Source of the DNA: Prevotellaceae bacterium UBA4336
Lineage (GTDB): Bacteria > Bacteroidota > Bacteroidia > Bacteroidales > Bacteroidaceae
NCBI GenBank assembly: GCA_002394305.1
Contig: DGTM01000019.1
Span: 1-64,000, forward strand
Reading direction: 5' to 3'
DNA: 64,000 nucleotides
Position numbers and translations under genes: made by a program. Below, one piece after another: positions 29,401-40,658 of this stretch (positions are counted from its first letter, which is position 1; every line of letters begins with the position of its first letter). The notes below the pieces were generated by a model, which was given only the letters and a program-made list of their open reading frames with translations, was not told the DNA's origin and searched no databases.

Positions 29401-29843
29401 TCGTAGTCCGGCATCTCGCCCTCGCGCTGTTTGTCCTGGTCGGCGCTGACTTCGAAGCGGTAGGCCGAGGGGTCGCTGATGTAGTTGGCGGCCGGGTAGT
29501 AGCCGTAGACATCCACCGGCGTTTCCTTGTCGCGCCAATAGACGGTGGTGGGAGCCTTCCAGTGGTAGTTCTCTCCGTCGAAGGTGTAGACGAGGTTCGA
29601 GGCACGGTTGTCCTGAGCCAGCCGCCCGGGCTGCCCGTCGTCGTAGTCGACGATGTAGATGCCCATGCGGTCGCCCGTCACGAAGCCCTGTTCGTTGGCC
29701 CGCGTTATATTTTGCTGGGAAATGGTGCCGCTTAGGTTAATAGGGGGGGTAAAAATCTCTGCAGTCCCCTGGACTTCAAGTAGCTGTTCGCTGCAACTGA
29801 AAAGTATCATGGCGGTTGCCAGCCACAACGGGTTGCGTTTCAT
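26472..29843 (-). CDS. Fimbrillin-LRR-M64-like lipoprotein, paralogue 1, peptidase motif lost
   Basis: 1123 residues, first gene of the operon. Lipobox MILFSCSEQ; fimbrillin-like domain (YWRDKETPVDVYGYYPAA, QSDFLWGKTAG, VRYSHRLAGVRVQL); LRR_5 repeats about 400-720; BACON-like domain (WEVIECPSWIKVSPSSGEY); M64-like fold (IFIVGEGYNADDIASGKYL, EPYKTYRDYFTV). The zinc motif of the sister proteins is replaced by HHLGGLGFGKLGPEY (about 987), losing the Glu and second His, and NSCMN becomes QSVMG. It is therefore predicted to be catalytically inactive but folded; a binding or scaffold role is inference. A Cys pair loop (CTCPGC) is kept. Confidence 0.87.
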   Translation of the reverse strand: MKRNPLWLATAMILFSCSEQLLEVQGTAEIFTPPINLSGTISQQNITRANEQGFVTGDRMGIYIVDYDDGQPGRLAQDNRASNLVYTFDGENYHWKAPTTVYWRDKETPVDVYGYYPAANYISDPSAYRFEVSADQDKQREGEMPDYEQSDFLWGKTAGTTPTTETIIVRYSHRLAGVRVQLKKGEGLTDTEWEKQPRLVTVDNTVRTATIDLATGTATATGSYDRPIRMLEQTSDYRAVVVPQTVAAGKALVSITIDGKAYSHTIASPMKYQAGKLHNFTITVNKSAASGDYSITVSDEGITDWVNDEASHKFSSMQYVIVHCPEMGKLGESITKAGLDYKSIQNLKVTGELTTEDFDLLRDGMPELKHLNLRDAVIKHAWIGNEWYDSNWHDYYADNTLPAKAFYGKSSIRSFVLPSSLKALGNECMREMRGLMYSTLEIPEGVTSIGINALAYTGDYNGVELILPSTLDSIGSSAFSGCGFSCDLKLTDNITYIGGGAFDRTPNFYGTFHIPSKLKQLEGVFTGMGSDGSFTGKIEIPQGLDYAGGLGIALKGYVDITIPAGVKKVGEGWPSRISNIHFNDDLEEIDGREVFRWHSLPFQLKLPPALRKISAHAFDNCGIEGELVIPENCLDIGWGAFGLNQLTKITLPSKLEYIGAETFQANHLLTSITIPKYVSEIGRRAFADCDGLQTVICLNPEPPTLEEGVFDGLYFDKVVLEVPEQSIELYRRSNDWKTFQNITPHHELAYNVSEIVCMDKGTTRSGILRAEGEWEVIECPSWIKVSPSSGEYKEEVIVTVQPNSGETRDGKIVFGLKGKDYTTYTDVRQVNAGVKEDATVTLQTASAGGTPIPIFIVGEGYNADDIASGKYLLDMTAQMEHLFSTEPYKTYRDYFTVSTAYACSPETGMSGKLRFQPEDAWENSNNLVWQYAQEHAADINEHVAVLVLCNTSAYGCHTDLWDNGISFSWLGKNEDIYPYDQRGDILHHLGGLGFGKLGPEYVNHFTFMKACTCPGCNMTNEYNRARQKGWWQNVSITPKMTELPWRQFIFNERYAPYVDVYEGALNHARSTYRSENQSVMGAAHIHYYNAISRYEIVRRIMEAAGKTFTLEGFMANDKIEIPE

Positions 29844-29884
29844 CGTGAGTGCCGATTTGTGTTAGTTTTATTCCTATTGTGTGG

Positions 29885-29892
29885 CAAAGTTA
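29885..29892 (-). promoter_or_regulatory. -7 box of the fimbrillin/M64 operon
   Basis: TAACTTTG on the minus strand, 42 bp before the start of the first paralogue; a partial -33 (TTGG) lies 19 nt upstream. This is the only clear promoter before the six co-directional genes down to 15941. Confidence 0.6.
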
Positions 29893-30001
29893 TGATATTT
29901 CCCCTTATCTTCCAAGCAAAATAGGTTAATTTTTAGGGAATAATCCATATATAGCCTCATTCCCTTATTCTTTCCCGCACGTATGCAAATACAGAGCACC
30001 A

Positions 30002-30107
30002 CGGACAAAAACTATTTCCAAGCCTTTGAAATAGATTTCAGAAGCTTGGAAATATATTTTAGTGTCTCGGAAATATATTTCCGTGCCACTGAAAAAGTTT
30101 TTGTCCG
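30002..30107. repeat. Inverted-repeat-bounded element with 21-bp units, copy A
   Basis: Ends CGGACAAAAACTATTTC and GAAAAAGTTTTTGTCCG are inverted repeats of 17 bp with one mismatch. Inside are three 21-bp units starting GAAATA, the last two with the core GAAATATATTT. Lies between two minus-strand genes. Confidence 0.85.
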
Positions 30108-30141
30108 TGAGGCTATGGTTTTCGTTCCTCGCGGGAAGGGT

Positions 30142-32981
<2,840 letters not shown>

Positions 32982-32985
<4 letters not shown>

Positions 32986-33725
32986 TGAATGCCGTCCTCG
33001 CCTGTCTGGCCCTCGTCGTTGTTATAGCCGGAAATGACGTTGATGGCCTTCTTGATGTTGTAGTCGATGCCGTCGCCGCCTTTGGCCGACACGACCAGGA
33101 AGTAGACGCCGTCCTTCACTCTCTTCCCGCCTTGCTTGCCGTCCCAGCTGCCGTGTATGTCGTCCCAGGAGTAGAGCTTCTGCCCCCAGCGGTTGAAGAC
33201 TGCCGCGTGGAAGGAGACGATGCTCTTGTAGCCTTCCTTGGGCTTGAGCTCGTCGTTGCGCCCGTCGCCGTTGGGCGAGATGGCATTGGGGAACTCCAGC
33301 TTGCTTTCGCTGACGGTGAAGGTGATGAGCTTCTTGTCCTCATCGTCCTGCGGGAACTCGTAGTCCTCGTTGACGCCCTCCTCGCCGTAGAAGATGGCAC
33401 GGAGCTGCACGACGAAGCTGCCGCTCTCGCGGAAGTCGTACTCCAGCGTCTCATCGTTGCGTCGGAGCAAGATGTTCCCCGGTTCGTCGGATTTCCACAT
33501 CGTCCATTCGTACCACACCTGGCTCTTGTAGCCGTCGGGGATGGTGGGGTTGGCTGTGAACACAACGCGGAAGGGTACGCTTCGCACGGTTCCGTTCACG
33601 TCGCCCGTCTCTTCTTCGCCGTCCTCGTTCGTGGAATAGAAGGTGCCGACGGGGTCGACGGTCGGTATCTGTGCCCATGCGAGGAATGGCAGAAGCGAGA
33701 GGAAAAGAAATAAAATGTGCTTCAT
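32982..33725 (-). CDS. CHU_C / gliding-motility C-terminal domain protein
   Basis: 247 residues with signal peptide (FLFLSLLPFLAWA). The middle region is PKD/Ig-like (LEYDFRESGSFVVQLRAIF). The C-terminal ~95 residues are a CHU_C domain: FPNAISPNGDGRNDELKP, AAVFNRWGQKLYSWDD, WDGKQGGKRVKDGVYFLVV. This domain is the type B sorting signal of the type IX secretion system, so the protein should be exported to the surface. The stop overlaps the uvrA start (ATGA). TACTTTTG at 33743-33750 is its likely -7 box. Confidence 0.88.
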
Positions 33726-33742
33726 GAGTCGTGATATTTCTG

Positions 33743-33750
33743 CAAAAGTA
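33743..33750 (-). promoter_or_regulatory. -7 box for the CHU_C-uvrA pair
   Basis: TACTTTTG on the minus strand, 17 bp before the start codon at 33725. Confidence 0.55.
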
Positions 33751-33835
33751 CAAAGAAAATAAGAGTTGGGAAAGAAGAGAGCGTATTTATTTAAGAAAAA
33801 TTTGAAATATGAATTACGAATTATGAATTATTTCG

Positions 33836-33843
33836 TACCTTTG
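33836..33843 (+). promoter_or_regulatory. -7 box abutting a start codon
   Basis: TACCTTTG ends 5 bp before the ATG at 33849. With the usual distance from the -7 box, transcription would begin at or within a base or two of the start codon, implying a leaderless mRNA. Confidence 0.6.
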
Positions 33844-33848
33844 CAGCA

Positions 33849-35174
33849 ATGAAAGGTGTTTTATTTATCATAATGTGTCTGTGTCCGCTTCTTCTTTGCG
33901 GGCAGAATACACTTTCGGCGCTCCAGGACATGCACACCGTCGCCAAGGGGCAGACGTGGGAAAGCGTGGCGGCTGAATATGCCGTTTCCGTGGCAGAACT
34001 GCAGGCGGCGAATCCCGACATCACGCGTCGCAAACTCAAGAAAGGCACGCTGCTCATCATTCCTCGCAAGCCGAAGCCGGTGGAGGTCGACAAGGCCACC
34101 GAGCCGCAGCCTGCCCCCCTCATCCGTACGGCCATGCCGCATCTGAAGGTCGGTGTCCTGCTGCCGTTCAGCCAGGACAAGTCGCGGATGGCGGAGCTTT
34201 ACCGTGGCCTGCTGATGGCTGCCGACAGCGTCCGGAAGGACGGGACGAACCTCGACATCTATGCATGGGACGGCGGAATCACTTCGTCGAAGATAGAACA
34301 GATGCAATCGGAGTTCAAGGGGCTCGACATCTTGTTTGGTCCCGCCGAAGCGACGCAGGTCCCTGCTGTGGCTGAGGTATGCCATGAGCAAGGCATCCGC
34401 CTGGTCCTCCCCTTCGCCAGCGGGCAGGTGCTGCAGGACTATCCCCTCGTCTATAATGCCACGGCCACGAACGCCGTCGTATACGAGGAGGCTGTGAAGA
34501 AGATGAGGACGGTCTTCCCCGACGGCAACTATATCGTCGTGAACACCGGAAGCCAGGACAATCAGGGGAAAGTCCTGTGCGAAACGCTTGCTCAGAGCGC
34601 GGCAAAGCACGGGACGACCCTCAGCAGGATAGACCTGGAGGGCGATGCCGCTGCCTTTGAGTCGGCTTTCAGCCTGATTCGCAAAAACGTGGTTGTGCTC
34701 GACAATGCAGGCACACGTTCGCTCAACATCACGCTGGCCCGCCTCAAGGACTTCCGCCGCCAGCATCCCGACTGCCGCATCTCTCTGGTCGGCTTCCCGG
34801 AGTGGCAGCAGGCGACGCAGATGCTCCTGAGTGACTTCTTTGCCTTCGACACGCACATCGTCAGCCCATATTATTATAATGTACTCGACGAATCCACGAA
34901 ACGCTTCCAGCGTGCCTACGAAGATGCCTTTCACATGCCCATCGCGCAGAACTATCCGCGCTATGCTGCCCTGGGCTTCGACCTCGGCTACTACTTCATG
35001 TCCGGCCTGAGCAGACAGGGCGACACCTTCGAGCAGATGCAGGGGTCCCTCGTGCAGGAGCCTTACCAGAACCGGTTCCGCTTCGAGCGCTTGCCGTCCG
35101 GCATGAGCTTCACCAACCGTTTTGTCCAGTTCATTCACTTCACCCCCGAAGAAAAGATTGAAATCATCAGATGA
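33849..35174 (+). CDS. LysM protein with periplasmic-binding-protein-like domain
   Basis: 441 residues. A signal peptide (FIIMCLCPLLLCG) is followed by one LysM motif (about 28-75: HTVAKGQTWESVAAEYAVS, LKKGTLLIIP), which binds peptidoglycan, and a C-terminal type 1 periplasmic-binding fold (about 95-420: KVGVLLPFSQDKSRMAELYRG, GPAEATQVPAVAEVCHEQ). This combination is common in Bacteroidetes envelope proteins and need not mean transport, as no permease is near. Four-base overlap with the next gene, a PorT-like barrel, suggests a joint envelope function, perhaps T9SS-related. Confidence 0.85.
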   Translation: MKGVLFIIMCLCPLLLCGQNTLSALQDMHTVAKGQTWESVAAEYAVSVAELQAANPDITRRKLKKGTLLIIPRKPKPVEVDKATEPQPAPLIRTAMPHLKVGVLLPFSQDKSRMAELYRGLLMAADSVRKDGTNLDIYAWDGGITSSKIEQMQSEFKGLDILFGPAEATQVPAVAEVCHEQGIRLVLPFASGQVLQDYPLVYNATATNAVVYEEAVKKMRTVFPDGNYIVVNTGSQDNQGKVLCETLAQSAAKHGTTLSRIDLEGDAAAFESAFSLIRKNVVVLDNAGTRSLNITLARLKDFRRQHPDCRISLVGFPEWQQATQMLLSDFFAFDTHIVSPYYYNVLDESTKRFQRAYEDAFHMPIAQNYPRYAALGFDLGYYFMSGLSRQGDTFEQMQGSLVQEPYQNRFRFERLPSGMSFTNRFVQFIHFTPEEKIEIIR

Positions 35175-35881
35175 AGTGTCTCCGCTCTTTGTTCCTGCTT
35201 GCCGTCGTTTCTCTCCACGCGGCTCTCTTTGCCCAGGTGGGCAAACCGCGTACCGACCTGGCGATAGGCGGCAGCGCCGGTGTGGTGTTGAACCGCATCT
35301 CCTTCAATCCTTCCATCAAGCAGTCGATGAAGCCCGGCATGACGCTGGGATTCACGGCACGCTATACTTGCGAGAAGTATTTCAGCATGATTTGCGCTTT
35401 CCAGGGGGAGATAAACTATACGCAGTCAGGATGGAAGGAGAACATCAGCACCAGCAGCGATACTTATCAGCGAACGTTGCATTATGTGCAGGTTCCACTG
35501 TTTGCCCATCTTGGCTTTGGCCGCGAGCGGGGCGGCGTGAAGGGCTTCCTCGTCATCGGTCCGCAGCTGGGCTTCTGCATCGGCGAGACTGAGAAGCGCG
35601 GCGGCGAATGGTCGGCGGCGACTCTTGCAGCCCGCACCAACGGCATCACGGAGCAGTACGACCTGGAGGTGCAGAGAAAGTTCGAATACGGCATAGCGGG
35701 AGGCTTGGGCATGGATGTCAGCACGCGGAGTGGACATCACTTCATTTTGGAGGGGCGCTACTTCTATGGTCTTAGCGACATCTTCTCCAACTCGAAGAAG
35801 GACCCCTTCGGCCGCAGTTCCAATGGCGGCATCTTTGTCAAGGTCTCATATCTCTTCGATATCATCAAGACAAACCTGTAG
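35171..35881 (+). CDS. PorT-like outer-membrane beta-barrel protein
   Basis: 236 residues with a signal peptide (LFLLAVVSLHAALFAQ) and alternating amphipathic strands ending in an aromatic (VKVSYLFDI). GGSAGVVLNRISFNP, VQVPLFAHLGFG and IGPQLGFCIGE resemble the PorT/outer-membrane-beta-barrel family. PorT itself is a T9SS component; this may be PorT or a generic family member. Start ATG overlaps the upstream LysM gene's stop (ATGA). Confidence 0.78.
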   Translation: MKCLRSLFLLAVVSLHAALFAQVGKPRTDLAIGGSAGVVLNRISFNPSIKQSMKPGMTLGFTARYTCEKYFSMICAFQGEINYTQSGWKENISTSSDTYQRTLHYVQVPLFAHLGFGRERGGVKGFLVIGPQLGFCIGETEKRGGEWSAATLAARTNGITEQYDLEVQRKFEYGIAGGLGMDVSTRSGHHFILEGRYFYGLSDIFSNSKKDPFGRSSNGGIFVKVSYLFDIIKTNL

Positions 35882-35902
35882 CAGACGGGGCGTCCCTACA
35901 GG

Positions 35903-36090
35903 GGCTTATTCCGGAAGCGCCGGGCTCTTATCCAAGAAGCGCCTAGGTCTTATTTTGGAAGCGCCTAGGTCTTATTTTGGAAGCGCCTAGGTCTTATTTT
36001 GGAAGCGCCTAGGTCTTATTGCCGAAGCACCGTGCTCTTATTTCGGAAGCGCCTAGGTCTTATTTTGGAAGAGCCTGGGGCTTCTTGGCA
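35903..36090. repeat. 22-bp tandem array 2, about 8 copies
   Basis: Units of 22 bp containing CCTAGGTCTTATTTTGGAAG; four central ones are near identical and the outer ones diverge (one has TTCCGGAAG). Reverse-complemented, the unit matches array 1 at 17 of 22 positions, so both belong to one family in opposite orientation. This array too fills a gap between convergent genes. Confidence 0.93.
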
Positions 36091-36115
36091 GAAAGGTGTG
36101 GACTTTGTGACGAAA

Positions 36116-38173
36116 CTATTTTAGCACCACGCGTTCGCCGCATTGTTTTGCCAGTTCCTTTACGAGCTGGCTCTTCTGGCTGAAGTCGGTCATGAGCTGG
36201 CGATAGCGTTCCTTGTCTGCTTTCGTCGTCGGGTTCTTCATCTGCTCGATGATGCTCTGCAGCTCATGCTGGACAATGCTGAGCTTGTAGCTGGCTATCA
36301 GTTTGGGGATGACTTCGTCGAGTCGCAGGTCGGAACTCTCTGCCGGCTTCGCTTCTTCACCAGGAACAGCTTGAGGTTCAGGCGCATTGAACAACTTGCT
36401 CAATGCCACAATGTCGGGCCCCAGCTCCAGCGCAAGCTCGCGGATGTCTTCGTCGGGATGGCTGATGAAGTATTGCTCGGCACGGAAATTCGGCTCGTGC
36501 ACGTTCTCGACAGCTTCCCGCAACAGTCTCTCGCAGATGGGCGACTGGAGGCTGATGCCGTCGTCCTGCAAGCTATAGGAAATGTATTCGGCCACGGACA
36601 GGGGCACGTCCGTACCGTTTTCGCCCTCGATGTAGCACATCACCTTCTCGCCGTGACGGATAATCATCTGAGCGATGGCTGTCTCCGGACTCTCCTTTCT
36701 TCTTCCCACAGGAGCGGGGGACGGAACGGTTCCCTTCGCCTCTTCTGCCGTGGTGGCCTGCGTCGTCTGTCCGTTTTGCAGCCTTCGCTGCTCGCGCTCC
36801 TGCTCCTTCTGCCTCTCGGCGCGCAGGTTGGTCATCTGTGCATTGACGGCTGCCGAGATGAGACGCTCGGGCATGTTCAGCTGCTGGGCTGCGTAGCGGA
36901 TGTAGATGGTGCGCTTTATCTCGTCGGGAATGACGGCAATGCTCTCCGCGACGTTGTGTACAAGCCGTTCCTCGGCATCGGGCTCGCCCTTCTTCCCGCC
37001 GATGGAGTGCGAGGCTTTGTAGGTGATGAAGTCCACCTGATTGTCCTCCAGGTATTGCTGATACTCGGTGGCCGTATGCTTGCGTGCAAAGCTGTCCGGG
37101 TCGTCACCGTCGGGCAGCAGCAGGAGCTTGACGTTCATGCCTTCGGCCAGGAGCATGTCGATGCCGCGTTCGCTGGCGTGGATGCCGGCCTCGTCGCCGT
37201 CGAAGATGACCGTGATGTTCTCCGTGATGCGATGTATGAGGTGAATCTGTTCGGAGGTAAGGGCCGTGCCAGAGGACGAAACGACGTTCTCCACGCCCTG
37301 CTGGTGCATTGCCATCACGTCGGTGTAGCCCTCCACCAGGTAGCAAAGGTCCTGCTTGCGTATGGCCTGACGCGCCTGGTAGAGGCCGAAGAGCTCCTTG
37401 CGCTTGCTGTAGATGATGCTTTCGGGCGAGTTCTGATACTTGATGGCAACGCCCTTGGTCGCCGCGTCGAGCACACGTCCGCCGAAGCCTGCCACGCGTC
37501 CGCTCATGGTGTAGATGGGCCACATGACGCGGCCGAAGAAGCGGTCGCGCAGTTCGCCGTTGTCGCGCCTGATGCTCAGACCCGTGCCGATGCTCAGCCG
37601 CGGCTCCATCTCGTTCTGGTTGTTCACGAGGTAACGCTCCTGATAGCCTGCCTTTAGGGCGTCTGCCGAGAGGGAGTGCTCCTTGGTGTTGGGGCAGAAA
37701 CCCACCTGGAACTTCTCGAGGATGTCGTCGCGGAAGCCACGCCCGCGGAAGTAGGCCAGGCCGATAGCCCTGCCGTCGGGAGTCTTCCAGAGCTGGTCGC
37801 TGAACCAGTTGCGAGCCCATTCGTTGAGGATGAACATGCTTTCGCGGTCGCCCCTCGACTGAATCTCCTCCTGTGTCAGCTCCTTTTCCTCTATCTTGAT
37901 GCCGTACTTCTTTGCCAGGTAGCGGAGCGCATCGGGGTAGGAGAGGTTTTCGTGCTTCATGATGAACCCGACGGGACTGCCCCCCTCGCCGCAGGCAAAG
38001 CACTTGCAGTAGTTGCGTGCCGGCGACACCATGAACGAGGGCGTGCGGTCGTCGTGGAAGGGACAGAGCCCCTTCAGGTTGGAGCCGGCACGCTTCAGGG
38101 TGACGAAGTCGGAGACCACGTCCACGATGTTCGCGGCATCAAGTATCTTGTCTACGGTCAGGCGGTCAATCAT
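36116..38173 (-). CDS. dnaG: DNA primase
   Basis: 685 residues. N-terminal CHC2 zinc finger (CPFHDDRTPSF, CKCFACGEGGS), RNA-polymerase domain (YFRGRGFRDDILEKF, GFGGRVLD), TOPRIM (LVEGYTDVMAMHQQG, VIFDGDEAGIHA) and a C-terminal helicase-binding region. DnaG makes the RNA primers for chromosome replication. Perfect palindromes sit just upstream of the start (38186-38210). Normal length for Bacteroidales. Confidence 0.97.
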   Translation of the reverse strand: MIDRLTVDKILDAANIVDVVSDFVTLKRAGSNLKGLCPFHDDRTPSFMVSPARNYCKCFACGEGGSPVGFIMKHENLSYPDALRYLAKKYGIKIEEKELTQEEIQSRGDRESMFILNEWARNWFSDQLWKTPDGRAIGLAYFRGRGFRDDILEKFQVGFCPNTKEHSLSADALKAGYQERYLVNNQNEMEPRLSIGTGLSIRRDNGELRDRFFGRVMWPIYTMSGRVAGFGGRVLDAATKGVAIKYQNSPESIIYSKRKELFGLYQARQAIRKQDLCYLVEGYTDVMAMHQQGVENVVSSSGTALTSEQIHLIHRITENITVIFDGDEAGIHASERGIDMLLAEGMNVKLLLLPDGDDPDSFARKHTATEYQQYLEDNQVDFITYKASHSIGGKKGEPDAEERLVHNVAESIAVIPDEIKRTIYIRYAAQQLNMPERLISAAVNAQMTNLRAERQKEQEREQRRLQNGQTTQATTAEEAKGTVPSPAPVGRRKESPETAIAQMIIRHGEKVMCYIEGENGTDVPLSVAEYISYSLQDDGISLQSPICERLLREAVENVHEPNFRAEQYFISHPDEDIRELALELGPDIVALSKLFNAPEPQAVPGEEAKPAESSDLRLDEVIPKLIASYKLSIVQHELQSIIEQMKNPTTKADKERYRQLMTDFSQKSQLVKELAKQCGERVVLK

Positions 38174-38185
38174 GATTCTCTTCTA

Positions 38186-38215
38186 TTATAACGTTATAAC
38201 GTCATGACGTCATAA
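38186..38215. promoter_or_regulatory. Adjacent palindromes upstream of dnaG
   Basis: TTATAACGTTATAA (38186-38199) and ACGTCATGACGT (38199-38210) are perfect palindromes sharing one base, 13-40 bp upstream of the dnaG start. They could be an operator or a leader hairpin. CGTTAT iterations also precede galK (46440-46480), so a generic repeat is possible. Confidence 0.45.
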
Positions 38216-38230
38216 CGACGATTTCTTTGT

Positions 38231-38350
38231 CCACGTGTCGTTGTCGGTTTAACCACGTGTCGTTGTCGGCTTATCCACGCGTCGTTGTTGGTTTAACCAC
38301 GCGTCGTTGTCGGTTTAACCACGTGTCGTTGTCGGTTTAACCACGTGTGC
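38231..38350. repeat. 22-bp tandem array 3, five full copies
   Basis: Units start at 38231, 38253, 38275, 38297, 38319 and a partial at 38341; each contains CCACGTGTCGTTGTCGGTTT with CACGTG/CACGCG variants. Same unit length as arrays 1 and 2 but unrelated sequence. Confidence 0.93.
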
Positions 38351-38356
38351 CGGCTT

Positions 38357-38800
38357 CTACTCCTCCACTTCGTCTTCGTCATCGTCGCCCATGTCGAAGT
38401 CGAAGTCTCCGAAGAACTCGGGGATATCGTTCTGGAAGTCATCGAGGTTGCGGCGGTCTTTCTTCGTCGGGCGGCCCGTTCCCTTGGCTCTGCCAATGAA
38501 GCCGCTTATCTTGTTCATCTCGAGCAGTTCGTACTGTTCGGGCGGTGTGATGTTCTCCAGGATGTCGGGCAGGAGCTTGGCTCCCACGCGCTTCTCTATG
38601 GGTTGCAGCACGCGGAAGCTGTAGGTGACGGGCGGCTTGCGTACGTCCACCACGTCGCCGGCCTTGATGGTACGGCTGGCTTTGAGCTGTGCACCCTTCA
38701 TGCTCACTTGCCCCTTCTTGCAGGCGGCGGCAGCAATAGTGCGCGTCTTGAAGATTCGCGCAGCCCACAGCCACTTGTCTATCCGCGCTTCGTTGTTCAT
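38357..38800 (-). CDS. S4-domain RNA-binding protein, Hsp15-like
   Basis: 147 residues from the ATG at 38800, chosen because it overlaps the pepT stop (ATGA). The N-terminal S4 domain has [28 protein letters not shown] and [13 protein letters not shown], as in heat-shock protein 15, which rescues stalled 50S-peptidyl-t[17 protein letters not shown] is the typical Hsp15 tail; the C-terminus is very acidic (DDDEDEVEE). Sits downstream of pepT and pth, all linked to peptide/ribosome recycling. Confidence 0.85.
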   Translation of the reverse strand: MNNEARIDKWLWAARIFKTRTIAAAACKKGQVSMKGAQLKASRTIKAGDVVDVRKPPVTYSFRVLQPIEKRVGAKLLPDILENITPPEQYELLEMNKISGFIGRAKGTGRPTKKDRRNLDDFQNDIPEFFGDFDFDMGDDDEDEVEE

Positions 38801-40026
38801 TTCGCAACCAGACGGCAAATGTTCACGACGGTCATCATGGCCTTCTCCATGCTTTGCACGGGGACGAATTCATGACGGCTGTGGAAGTTGAGCCCGCCTG
38901 CGAAGATGTTCGGACAGGGCAGTCCCTTGAAGCTGAGCTGTGCGCCGTCCGTACCGCCGCGGATGGGCACGACGTTGCAGAAGCCGCATGCCTCCTTGAT
39001 GGCACGCTGTGCGATGTCCGTTATCTGCGGCTTGTCCTGCAGCTGCGTGAGCATGTTGTAGTACTGGTCGCGCACCTCTACGCTGACCGTCTCCTGCCCG
39101 TATTTGGCGTTGAGCTTCTCTGCTGTGTCGAGCACCACCTGTTTGCGAAGCTGGAACATGCCCGTGTTGTGGTCGCGAATGATGTAGCTCAGCCAGGCTT
39201 CCTCCACGGTGCCGCCCATGCCGGTGAGGTGGAAGAAGCCCATGTATCCGTCCGTCGTCTCAGGACGCTCATTCTCAGGCATCATGGCAGCGAACTCTGA
39301 AGCAATGATGCAAGCGTTCTTCATCTTTCCCTTCGCATAGCCGGGATGTACGTTGACGCCCTTTATCGTGATCTTTGCGCTGGCGGCGTTGAAGTTCTCG
39401 TACTCCAGTTCGCCCACCTCGCTGCCGTCCATTGTGTAGGCCCAGTCGCATCCGAACTTCTCCACGTTGAAGAGGTGTGCGCCCGCGCCAATCTCTTCGT
39501 CGGGATTGAAAGCGACGCGAATCTTGCCGTGCTCTATCTCGGGGTGTGCCATGAGGTAGGTCATGGCGGTGACAATCTCGGCAATGCCTGCCTTGTCGTC
39601 TGCTCCGAGCAGCGTGTGTCCGTCGGTGACGATGAGGTCCTCACCGATGTGCTGCTTGAGCTCGGGGAACTGGCTGACGGTCGAGACGATGCTTTCTTCC
39701 TTGCAGAGCACGATGTCCGAGCCGTCGTAGTTCTCGATGATGCGGGGCTTGATGTTTGCGCCGCTGCAGTCCGGGCTTGTGTCGATGTGTGCGATGAAGC
39801 CGACGGTGGGCACCGCCTTGTCTGTGTTGGCGGGCAGGGTGGCATAGACGTAGCCGTGCTCGTCCATTTCCACTTCGGTCATGCCGATGGCTGTGAGCTC
39901 GTCGCGCAGGTAAGCTGCCAGCGCCAGTTGCTTTTCTGTGCTTGGGCATTGTGCCTCGTTTTCCTCGCTGCTCTGTGTGTCGAAGCCGACATAGCGGAGG
40001 AATCTGTCTTTCAGTTCACGATTCAT
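38797..40026 (-). CDS. pepT: Peptidase T (tripeptide aminopeptidase)
   Basis: 409 residues, standard length. M20-family zinc enzyme removing the N-terminal residue of tripeptides in the cytoplasm. Metal ligands: [36 protein letters not shown], and [27 protein letters not shown]. Follows pth by 42 bp on the same strand and overlaps the S4 gene by 4 bp. Confidence 0.96.
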   Translation of the reverse strand: MNRELKDRFLRYVGFDTQSSEENEAQCPSTEKQLALAAYLRDELTAIGMTEVEMDEHGYVYATLPANTDKAVPTVGFIAHIDTSPDCSGANIKPRIIENYDGSDIVLCKEESIVSTVSQFPELKQHIGEDLIVTDGHTLLGADDKAGIAEIVTAMTYLMAHPEIEHGKIRVAFNPDEEIGAGAHLFNVEKFGCDWAYTMDGSEVGELEYENFNAASAKITIKGVNVHPGYAKGKMKNACIIASEFAAMMPENERPETTDGYMGFFHLTGMGGTVEEAWLSYIIRDHNTGMFQLRKQVVLDTAEKLNAKYGQETVSVEVRDQYYNMLTQLQDKPQITDIAQRAIKEACGFCNVVPIRGGTDGAQLSFKGLPCPNIFAGGLNFHSRHEFVPVQSMEKAMMTVVNICRLVAK

Positions 40027-40068
40027 AGTTCATTAGTTTTAATGGTGTGCGGCATCGCGCTGGATGCT

Positions 40069-40632
40069 TCACTTGTTGTTATAGTTGCACATGGCGAACT
40101 GTATGCCGCTCAGCACGAATGCCTTGATGGCGTCGCATGCCACGAGTGCCCTTTCGTTTGCTATCTTTTCTTCTTCGGGCGAGAATCTGCTGAGCACGAA
40201 GTCGACCTGTGCACCGCGCGGGAAGTCGTTGCCAATGCCGAAGCGCAGGCGGTTGTAACCTTGTCCGCCAAGGGTTTGTGCAATGTGCTTGAGGCCGTTG
40301 TGCCCGCCGTCGCTGCCGCTTGGCTTGAGGCGTATGGCCCCGAGGGGGAGGCTGAGGTCGTCGACCACGACCAGCATGTTCTCGACTGGAATCTTCTCCT
40401 GCAGCAGCCAGTAGCGCACGGCGTTGCCGGAGAGGTTCATGTATGTCGAGGGCTTCAGGAGCACGAGTTCGGCGTTCTTGACGCGCATGTGTGCCACGAA
40501 ACCGTAGCGCTTGTCTTCAAAAGCAGTATTGGACGCTCCTGCAAGGGCGTCCAATACTCTGAATCCGATATTGTGGCGGGTGCCATCGTACTCGGGGCCG
40601 ATGTTACCCAATCCTACAATGAGGTACTTCAT
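40069..40632 (-). CDS. pth: Peptidyl-tRNA hydrolase
   Basis: 187 residues. Hydrolyses peptidyl-tRNA released by ribosome drop-off. Conserved [21 protein letters not shown] contains the catalytic His, with [11 protein letters not shown] and [26 protein letters not shown]. It lies 26 bp after rplY, the usual pairing in many bacteria. Confidence 0.97.
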   Translation of the reverse strand: MKYLIVGLGNIGPEYDGTRHNIGFRVLDALAGASNTAFEDKRYGFVAHMRVKNAELVLLKPSTYMNLSGNAVRYWLLQEKIPVENMLVVVDDLSLPLGAIRLKPSGSDGGHNGLKHIAQTLGGQGYNRLRFGIGNDFPRGAQVDFVLSRFSPEEEKIANERALVACDAIKAFVLSGIQFAMCNYNNK

Positions 40633-40658
40633 CTCGAAACGGAGTTGCCTGGCATCCT

